A stretch of DNA of 11,751 nucleotides from Granulosicoccaceae bacterium (GTDB lineage: Bacteria; Pseudomonadota; Gammaproteobacteria; Granulosicoccales; Granulosicoccaceae), in NCBI GenBank assembly GCA_023301405.1, contig JALZUX010000264.1:1-11751 (forward strand). Direction: 5' to 3'. A program made the position numbers and the translations under genes. Position 1 is the first letter of the stretch, and every line of letters starts with the position of its first letter. Under the pieces are notes generated by a model. It was not told where the DNA came from. It saw nothing but the letters and a program-made list of their open reading frames with translations, and made no database searches. Positions 6,703 to 11,751 of this stretch are shown piece after piece.

Positions 6703-6731
6703 TTTACGGGTAATCCGGCAACAAATATAGA
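6703..6731 (+). promoter_or_regulatory. Candidate promoter of the GlxA-like regulator, overlapped by an inverted repeat
   Basis: TTTACG (6703-6708), 17 bases, then TATAGA (6726-6731); each hexamer matches four of six consensus bases. The -35 lies in an inverted repeat, tatccgta-gttt-tacgggta (6693-6712), whose arms pair with one G-T mismatch. This could be an operator for the regulator itself or a chance hairpin. Transcription would begin near 6738, about 50 bases before the ATG. Confidence 0.4.
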
Positions 6732-6786
6732 CAGAAACCGGCCCTCGCATTACCCTCACCCCACGCCTTTTTCTCTCGAAGAGACC

Positions 6787-7743
6787 ATGCAGCCAAAAAA
6801 CATCGCCTTCGTTCTAACCCCTGAATTCGCGATGCTTGCGTTTGGTTCTGCAGTTGAGCCATACAGAGCCGCCAATATCACCTCAGGGAAGAACCTCTAT
6901 CGCTGGACCTTTATCACCGATGATGGAAAACCCATAACGGCAGGCAATGGGTTAAGGGTGACACCAGACAAATACCCTGACTCAACCGATAGGTTTGACC
7001 GCATTTTCGTGGTAGGCGGTGTGAATTCTCGACAGCACAAGCCCGACACCACTATTCGCTGGCTGTTGCAACAAGCACATAGCGGCACGGCGATCGGCGC
7101 AATAAGCACCGGTACCTGGGTGCTTGCCAATGCTGGTCTCCTACATGGGCGACGGTGCACGATACACTGGCAGAGCATTGACGCTTTCAAAGAAGCGTAT
7201 CCCGATATAAAAGCTGACCCATCAGTCTATGTGGTCGAAAACAATCGCTATACTTGCTGCGGAGGCACGGGCGCGCTCGACATGATGGTTCACCTAATTG
7301 CCGAGGATTACGGAGATAATGTTGTCACTGATGTGTGTACTTGGCTGTTCCATGATCGCATCCGAATTAGCACTGACGTTCAAGGTGTAGCTCAACATAC
7401 GGCTCTTGCACGCAAGTCGCCAAAGCTTGCAGCCGCGTTCCGGGTTATGTCGTCTCACATTGAGGAACGCCTGACCCCCGGGGAAATCGCTGCCGATATC
7501 GGTGTATCGCAGCGGCAACTCGAGCGCCTTTTCCAACGCCACCTACAATGCACACCACAACAAAAATACATGGATCTTCGGCTACAGCACGCACGGCGCT
7601 TATTACTGGAAACCAGCCTGCCTATCCTTGATATATCTATCGCAGCAGGATTCACAAGCCAATCGCACTTCACTAAGTGTTATCGCGAGAAATTCAGACG
7701 CACACCCCGCAGTGAACGCTTAGGGCCATCTGGTCACTTATAA
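6787..7743 (+). CDS. GlxA-family AraC-type transcriptional regulator (DJ-1/PfpI-like sensor domain)
   Basis: 318 residues, normal for the family. The N-terminal domain (about 1-185) is DJ-1/class I glutamine amidotransferase-like: a beta strand IAFVLTPEF, then DRIFVVGGVN (71-80), the nucleophile-elbow region AISTGTWVLANAGLLHGR (105-122), HW at 127-128, and CCGGTGALDMMVHLI (157-171). The elbow cysteine is replaced by Ser/Thr, so the domain should bind a ligand and not catalyse. The C-terminus carries two AraC helix-turn-helix motifs: PGEIAADIGVSQRQLERLF (231-249) and LDISIAAGFTSQSHFTKCYR (281-300), then F-R-R-T-P. Relatives such as GbdR, CdhR and ArgR control quaternary-amine or amino-acid catabolism. 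No catabolic operon is adjacent, so the ligand cannot be named. The ATG has a close purine-rich GAAGAG. It stands alone, convergent with rmuC and divergent from csp. Confidence 0.93.
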   Translation: MQPKNIAFVLTPEFAMLAFGSAVEPYRAANITSGKNLYRWTFITDDGKPITAGNGLRVTPDKYPDSTDRFDRIFVVGGVNSRQHKPDTTIRWLLQQAHSGTAIGAISTGTWVLANAGLLHGRRCTIHWQSIDAFKEAYPDIKADPSVYVVENNRYTCCGGTGALDMMVHLIAEDYGDNVVTDVCTWLFHDRIRISTDVQGVAQHTALARKSPKLAAAFRVMSSHIEERLTPGEIAADIGVSQRQLERLFQRHLQCTPQQKYMDLRLQHARRLLLETSLPILDISIAAGFTSQSHFTKCYREKFRRTPRSERLGPSGHL

Positions 7744-7829
7744 CAACAGTCGTAACAAAACCCTATATTGATAGAGCCATGGTGTGTTAATTCTGCTGCA
7801 AGGGCTGAATAACTGCAAAAAAACGGGCT

Positions 7830-9170
7830 TCAGACTTCGGCAACCACGTTTGCTTTACCACTTACCCCGAGTTGCTGAATTACCTGCGCACGCGACACTA
7901 AGTTGCCACGTCCGCTGCTCAGCTTGCGACGTGCTGCATCATAAGAATCTGTCGCTGTTGCAAGCGCACCGCCTACCTTTTCAAGCTCTACAGTAAATGC
8001 CGCAAACTTATCGATCAGTTCTCCGGCTCTACGAGCTATCTGCTTGGAATTTTTATTCTGCAGCTCTGCCCGCCAAACGTTTTGAATTGTGCGACACGTC
8101 ACCATCAGCGACGACGGCCCTACCATGATCACATCTTTTTCGTAAGCATCTTTGTATAAAGCACTATCATGCTCCAGCGCCACTTGAAATGCCGCCTCAA
8201 CAGGTATAAACATCAGTACAAAATCAAGTGAATTAACGCCATCGATAAATTCGTATTGCTTTTGGCTGAGCGTCTCTATATGTTTTCGCAACGATTTCAC
8301 ATGCATTTGTATCCACTTACGCTTTTCCTCCTCATTTGACAGTGAAAGGTATTTTTCAAATGCTTTAACCGACGCTTTCGAATCAATAACAATATTTTTC
8401 TTGCCCGGCAGTCGCAGCAACACGTCAGGCCGTAACCTTCTGCCCAGTTCATCGGTGAAACTCACCTCGCGATCATACTCCCGGCCTTTTTGTAAACCGG
8501 CACTTTCCAGCACTCTTTCCAACACCAGTTCGCCCCAATTACCTAATGTTTTGTTATCACCCCTCAGCGCATTGGTCAGGCTTATTGCATCTTTGCTGAT
8601 TCTTTCGTTTAGATTTTTCAGCTGCGATATTTCAGCCTTCAACAAATGCCTGTCACGCGAATCCCGGTCGTAGGTATCTTCAACACGCTTTTTGAAATCC
8701 CCCAACTGCTCGCGCAGTGGCATTAACAATCCATTCAGCTGCGACTCAGTCATATCAGCCAGACGACTATTGTTTTCTACAAAAAACTGCGCTGCGATTG
8801 ATTCAAATCGTTTGTTGAACTCACTGTTTTGTCGTTCCAGAATCTCAATGCGCTCGGTGGAAAATTGAGTTTGGTGCCGCAATTGATTGTGGGCAACCTG
8901 TACAGCAGTCTGCAGGCGGACTACCTCCATATTCGCAATACGCAGCGCTTCGTCAACGCTTTCCAGACTCTGCTCTGACTGTAACAGCCGCCGCTCCCGA
9001 TCCTCTGCGATAGCTTCTATAGACAATAGCCGAGCATGCTCTTCATACTCTAATTTGGTGATTGCACGTTGGCGACTGTTACTCAACAGCCAGCCACACA
9101 AGAAAGCCGCGATACTTACAATCGCAAGCGTTATACTTCCCTCAACATTCACTGATGGACCTGACCTCAT
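7830..9170 (-). CDS. rmuC: RmuC, DNA recombination protein (predicted PD-(D/E)XK nuclease with coiled coil)
   Basis: 446 residues from the ATG at 9170. The frame also contains a TTG two codons earlier and a GTG at 9152, and none has a clear ribosome site. An N-terminal membrane segment (about residues 13-29, LAIVSIAAFLCGWLL) anchors the protein and is followed by a long coiled coil (about 35-205). The RmuC domain follows: GNWGELVLERVLE (W212, E214), then LRPDVLLRLPG (D249) and IVIDSKASVKAFEKY (D263, K265). These acidic and lysine residues form the predicted nuclease core. The segment SLDFVLMFIPVEAAF and the later VGPSSLMVTCRTIQNVW are also family hallmarks. RmuC limits inversions between short inverted repeats in E. 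coli, and its biochemical activity is not well defined. It is monocistronic here, convergent with the AraC-type regulator and divergent from the reductase gene. The tail after residue 415 is degenerate but normal in length. Confidence 0.95.
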   Translation of the reverse strand: MRSGPSVNVEGSITLAIVSIAAFLCGWLLSNSRQRAITKLEYEEHARLLSIEAIAEDRERRLLQSEQSLESVDEALRIANMEVVRLQTAVQVAHNQLRHQTQFSTERIEILERQNSEFNKRFESIAAQFFVENNSRLADMTESQLNGLLMPLREQLGDFKKRVEDTYDRDSRDRHLLKAEISQLKNLNERISKDAISLTNALRGDNKTLGNWGELVLERVLESAGLQKGREYDREVSFTDELGRRLRPDVLLRLPGKKNIVIDSKASVKAFEKYLSLSNEEEKRKWIQMHVKSLRKHIETLSQKQYEFIDGVNSLDFVLMFIPVEAAFQVALEHDSALYKDAYEKDVIMVGPSSLMVTCRTIQNVWRAELQNKNSKQIARRAGELIDKFAAFTVELEKVGGALATATDSYDAARRKLSSGRGNLVSRAQVIQQLGVSGKANVVAEV

Positions 9171-9204
9171 ACGCAAAATGATGTATTAATAATTAGATGA
9201 ACAC

Positions 9205-9216
9205 ACTATATATAGT
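9205..9216. promoter_or_regulatory. Palindrome in the divergent rmuC / reductase intergenic region
   Basis: ACTATATATAGT is a perfect 12-base palindrome, 35 bases upstream of the rmuC ATG and 84 bases upstream of the reductase ATG, within the 130-base gap. It contains TATATA, so it may be a promoter element for one or both directions, or an operator. The -35 partners I could propose are weak in both directions. Confidence 0.3.
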
Positions 9217-9300
9217 TAAGATAGACGATCCTCACGCGGATGCCACCGCTTTGCCCGGTAATCCTGATCTGAACGCCCCAAACCTTGGCGTCGTCAACTC

Positions 9301-10386
9301 ATGACAAAGCCAATTGAAACAGATGTCGTCATTATCGGCGCTGGCCCGTGTGGATTGTTCCAAGTGTTTCAACTGGGCCTGCAAGGGATTTCCTGCTGCG
9401 TGATTGAAGCCCTACCCCATGCGGGCGGGCAATGTGCTGAGCTTTACGAAGATAAGCCTATCTATGACATTCCAGGTATTCCACATATTCTGGCAGGGGC
9501 TCTAACAGACCGGTTGTTACAACAGATTCGACCATTCAATCCGACCATCTACTATGGTCAAACGGTAGAGACTGCACAGATCAAAGAAGGTGGTGGTTAT
9601 AAAATCGTCACAAGCCAAGGGCAAACGTTGACCGCAAAACGTATTATCCTGGCCGCTGGCGCCGGTGCTTTCACCACCGTACAGATGCGCGTTGAAGGCA
9701 TCGAATTTTTCGAGCAAACACAGCTGTTTTACCGTGACTTTCCTGACAATCAATCAGCAAAAGAAGCTCTGAGCGGAAAACAGGTAATTGTCAGCGGGGA
9801 CACCACCGCCGCCATTTCAACGGCGATAAGCGCTAGCGAGTTTGCCGACAAAACAACCTACATTCACCGCAAACGAAGACTCAACGCAAATGATGCAACA
9901 GTAGCAGCTCTAACCAACACTGTTGATGCCGGTAAGCTTTGCGTTGTCAATGGGAAGGTCACTGGCTACACCGCCAACGACAAAATGATTACACACCTTT
10001 CTGTGATTGATCACAATAAAGAAACGGTTAATTTGCCAGCAGATATGATTCTTGCTCGCCTTGGCAATTCACCAAAAATAAATAACTTTCTCGACTGGGG
10101 CTTACAGTCAATCCGCAACCATATCGAAGTAAATCCCGCCAACTTCCAAAGCAACTTGCCAGGCTTCTACGCGATCGGTGACATCAACACGTATCCTGGT
10201 AAACGCAAACTGATCCTCTGTGGTTTTCACGAAGCAACACTTGTCGCCTTCGATATCGCCGCCCAACTGAACCCAAATAAGCCAATACACACTCAATACA
10301 CAACCACCAGCACCGAATTGCACAAACGCCTTGGCGTCACCGAAAATCGGCAAGTTAGTGGCCTGGACATCATTAAGGAATTATAA
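9301..10386 (+). CDS. Thioredoxin reductase-like ferredoxin/flavodoxin-NADP+ reductase (FNR-type flavoprotein)
   Basis: 361 residues, a little longer than the usual ~340. The FAD-binding Rossmann motif GAGPCG is at residues 13-18, after VVII. The second FAD motif, [23 protein letters not shown] (291-313), is diagnostic of the thioredoxin-reductase-like FNR group, as is [19 protein letters not shown] (41-59). There is no CxxC redox pair, which excludes true thioredoxin reductase. The NADP-binding subdomain is unusual: the normal GGGDSA reads VSGDTTAA (164-171), and the usual HRRxxFRA reads HRKRRLNA (189-196), though the basic residues remain. Expected role: two-electron transfer between NADPH and ferredoxin or flavodoxin in the cytoplasm. 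The glycine changes leave nucleotide preference open. No good ribosome site precedes the ATG at 9301. The stop is two bases from the next gene, so the two are probably co-transcribed. Confidence 0.9.
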   Translation: MTKPIETDVVIIGAGPCGLFQVFQLGLQGISCCVIEALPHAGGQCAELYEDKPIYDIPGIPHILAGALTDRLLQQIRPFNPTIYYGQTVETAQIKEGGGYKIVTSQGQTLTAKRIILAAGAGAFTTVQMRVEGIEFFEQTQLFYRDFPDNQSAKEALSGKQVIVSGDTTAAISTAISASEFADKTTYIHRKRRLNANDATVAALTNTVDAGKLCVVNGKVTGYTANDKMITHLSVIDHNKETVNLPADMILARLGNSPKINNFLDWGLQSIRNHIEVNPANFQSNLPGFYAIGDINTYPGKRKLILCGFHEATLVAFDIAAQLNPNKPIHTQYTTTSTELHKRLGVTENRQVSGLDIIKEL

Positions 10387-10388
10387 AA

Positions 10389-10583
10389 TTGAAACTTGAT
10401 CGCCGAATAATGGACATCCTGGTTTGCCCAATCACCAAAGGCAGCTTGATACAAATTGGTGAAGAACTCTGGAGCAAACAGGCTGGGCTGGCTTTTCCAA
10501 TTAACAATGGCATTCCTGTGATGCTTGAATCGGAAGCACGGTCTTTAACAGAAGAAGAAATAGAGTCTTTGAAAAAGCGTTAA
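10389..10583 (+). CDS. Trm112/YcaR-family small protein
   Basis: 64 residues from a TTG start, with AAGGA eight bases upstream inside the end of the reductase gene. The internal ATG at 10410 would cut off KLDRRI, which aligns with the family N-terminus, so TTG is preferred. The hallmark parts are [11 protein letters not shown] (11-21) and [19 protein letters not shown] (33-51), as in E. coli YcaR. YcaR has the zinc-type CPxC motif, whereas here only Cys13 remains (CPITKG), which is common in this family and means zinc binding through a pair of cysteines is not expected. Related Trm112 proteins activate methyltransferases in eukaryotes, but the role of the bacterial members is poorly known. 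The two-base gap to the reductase indicates a shared transcript; a functional link between the two is not known to me. Confidence 0.88.
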   Translation: MKLDRRIMDILVCPITKGSLIQIGEELWSKQAGLAFPINNGIPVMLESEARSLTEEEIESLKKR

Positions 10584-10836
10584 AGCTGCTCTGTACAGCA
10601 AATAAAAGCTCACCGCCCTGCAGCATTGAAAATGCTTTGACCGCCAGCGTGATAACCGCCGGGCACTAGAATCCTCTCACACACACAAAAACGGCGATGC
10701 TAAATCATCGCCGCTCAAATCTAAAACAAGTTGTTTTGTCTTTAATTCATAACTATCAGCCTGCTTTGCAGCCTTAATCCATGATGGCCCTATAAATATA
10801 GATTTTTTTGACTACTCAGGGCATGGTCTAGTCAGT
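10584..10836. other. Gap between Trm112-like gene and convergent exported-protein gene
   Basis: 253 bases with no supported gene. It holds the minus-strand terminator candidate at 10692-10713, preceded by a short CA repeat near 10679-10686. It also contains a small hairpin, agcatt-gaa-aatgct (10622-10636), with no U run, a 15-base AAAACAA-G-TTGTTTT palindrome (10723-10737) with no loop room, and CTATA-AA-TATAG followed by a T run (10790-10808), a weak plus-strand terminator candidate. I see no RNA gene. Confidence 0.6.
10692..10713 (-). terminator. Rho-independent terminator candidate downstream of the exported-protein gene
   Basis: A perfect 8-base stem, CGGCGATG / CATCGCCG, with the six-base loop ATTTAG on the minus strand. 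It is followed on that strand by TTTTTGTG. On the plus strand there is no U run, so it should act on the minus strand. It is about 120 bases after the stop of the gene at 10837, which is long but workable. Confidence 0.6.
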
Positions 10837-11538
10837 TTACTTTATATAAACAGCCTGAGTCATCACTTCAGAAAACGCATCAATCAATGCCCCATCTACG
10901 CCTATTGTTTTTCGTAATTGAAAGTACAGTGTAGGTTTTCCTTGATCGGACTGACGAGGTGAAAAATGCAGCACATCGCTGTAATCTTTCCAAAGTGCTC
11001 CTGCAAAATTTGGATTAGTGCTAACCCGATAATGCGTCGGCTTGCCTATGCTGTAAGAAAGAAACGAAAGACCATCGTCACCACTCGGGAAATAAGAAAG
11101 TGCCTCAATAACCAATGGCCAATCTTCAGATTGCTCTCCACGAGTTATACCTTTCTTCAGGCCAACCATTTTCAAAGCACGGCATTTCTTGCTCGACAGC
11201 CCTTCGGTCACAAGAATATCTTTTATGATGTTGTCACCAGTTGTGGGAGCTTGCAGCGCGATACCACGAAAGTTCTGTTTAGACACGGTGATTAAGACCG
11301 GCTTGTCCGGTACATTGTCATACAACGCCACCCCGCTGTAAGAGGTTACCCCAGTAGCGTATTTGGCCGGATCCGCCGCTGTGCCAAGACACACAGATGC
11401 GTTAGCGACAGGCAATCCGCTGTTTGCGTCTAACACTCTCACCCCCAACTTAGCGGAGAAGGCGGACGAGGAGAAAAGCAGACCGGCAGTCATTGCCATC
11501 ACCATTCCTGAGCACATCTTTAAGCTTGATAAAAACAT
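10837..11538 (-). CDS. Exported protein with carboxypeptidase-regulatory-like domain, function unknown
   Basis: 233 residues. The ATG at 11538 has an excellent ribosome site, AGGGG, six to seven bases upstream. A signal peptide is visible: basic K7, then a hydrophobic stretch GMVMAMTAGLLF, with likely cleavage after SAFSA (residue 29). Residues 30-115 form a CnaB/carboxypeptidase regulatory-like beta sandwich: KLGVRVLDANSGLPVANASV, TGVTSYSGVALYDNV, and KPVLITVSKQNFRG. The C-terminal half contains YRVSTNPNFAGALWKDYSD (170-188) and TLYFQLRKTIG (203-213), which resemble the YRISE...W..Y....YFQVR pattern of repeats in secreted adhesion-like proteins. Cys50 and Cys119 could pair after export. Localisation beyond the inner membrane is inferred. 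I do not recognise a characterised homologue or a functional link to the neighbours. It could be a fragment of a surface protein family, but the frame is intact, with its own promoter and terminator. Confidence 0.85.
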   Translation of the reverse strand: MFLSSLKMCSGMVMAMTAGLLFSSSAFSAKLGVRVLDANSGLPVANASVCLGTAADPAKYATGVTSYSGVALYDNVPDKPVLITVSKQNFRGIALQAPTTGDNIIKDILVTEGLSSKKCRALKMVGLKKGITRGEQSEDWPLVIEALSYFPSGDDGLSFLSYSIGKPTHYRVSTNPNFAGALWKDYSDVLHFSPRQSDQGKPTLYFQLRKTIGVDGALIDAFSEVMTQAVYIK

Positions 11539-11613
11539 ATAATTCCCCTGACAGAATTAAACACCAGAACTGGGGACAAACGGCAAGGCGTCTGTCGGGT
11601 GTTAAGTTGGGGA

Positions 11614-11643
11614 ATAGTAAAGAAACGGCTACATGACTGTCAA
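11614..11643 (-). promoter_or_regulatory. Sigma70-type promoter of the exported-protein gene
   Basis: On the minus strand: a perfect -35 TTGACA (complement of 11638-11643), 18 bases, -10 TACTAT (complement of 11614-11619). Transcription would begin near 11607, giving a leader of about 70 bases before the ATG at 11538. Confidence 0.65.
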
Positions 11644-11751
11644 TCTATTGGCACATCAAGTTCCAGTTTAGCGACACATGTCACCAAAAAGTCCGAACGA
11701 ACTGCCCGCCAAGACCTAGGAGCCTGTCCGGGAACTAGGGTCGTTGCGAGG
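11644..11751. other. Unassigned sequence at the window edge
   Basis: 108 bases upstream of the exported-protein promoter, with no supported gene. The last 33 bases, from GAGCCTGTCCGGGAAC onward, look like the terminal repeat style of some insertion sequences, but no transposase or second end is in view. Confidence 0.35.

Noticed and set aside
7744..7829. Terminator between the convergent regulator and rmuC genes
   Set aside because: Both strands have a run (TTTTTTT on the minus strand), but I could not find a stem of useful length before it.
10612..10660. Three copies of ACCGCC
   Set aside because: Six-base matches at uneven spacing (28 and 15 bases); no repeat structure or array.
10723..10737. 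AAAACAAGTTGTTTT palindrome as a terminator
   Set aside because: It has no room for a loop and no GC-rich stem; at most it is a protein site, with nothing else to support it.
11648..11667. Sigma54-like TTGGCAC motif on the plus strand
   Set aside because: The -12 GC element is absent at the required distance and no gene follows in that direction within view.

Overview
The window looks like chromosome of a gammaproteobacterium of moderate GC content (judged by eye as somewhat below 50%). The evidence is a type IV pilus minor-pilin operon in the Pseudomonas/Legionella-like order (fimT-pilV-pilW-pilX-pilY1-pilE), a CspA-type cold shock protein, rmuC and a YcaR/Trm112-like small protein. Nothing in the sequence fixes genus or order.

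Region 1 (1-5536, minus strand) is one tightly packed operon, read from high to low coordinates: fimT/gspH-type pseudopilin, pilV, pilW, pilX, pilY1, and a pilE-like pilin cut by the window edge. The pilV and pilW starts are best read as GTG codons sharing GTGA with the preceding stop, and pilE starts inside the end of pilY1. In the known systems the small prepilins prime pilus assembly and PilY1 is a calcium-binding, VWA-containing tip adhesin. A second PilE-like pilin (5746-6147) lies divergently on the plus strand. It ends at a strong symmetric terminator (6169-6199) shared with the convergent csp gene.

Region 2 (6217-7743) holds a CspA-family gene (minus strand) behind a predicted promoter and a leader of about 170 nt, then a divergent GlxA-family AraC-type regulator. 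The regulator has a candidate promoter overlapped by an inverted repeat.

Region 3 (7830-10583) holds rmuC (minus strand). Divergent from it is a two-gene unit: a thioredoxin-reductase-like ferredoxin/flavodoxin-NADP reductase with a diverged nucleotide-binding motif, and a 64-residue Trm112/YcaR-like protein starting at TTG two bases after the reductase stop.

Region 4 (10584-11751) is a 253-bp gap with a minus-strand terminator candidate, an exported protein of unknown function with a carboxypeptidase-regulatory-like domain and a good sigma70-type promoter, and about 110 bp of unexplained sequence at the edge.

I see no CRISPR array, complete transposon, rRNA, tRNA, or obvious defence or toxin system. 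The most informative observations are the start-codon and coupling architecture of the pilin operon, the paired PilE-like genes (one with an extra cysteine pair), and the unusual NADP site of the reductase. I do not think the window contains a wholly undescribed system.
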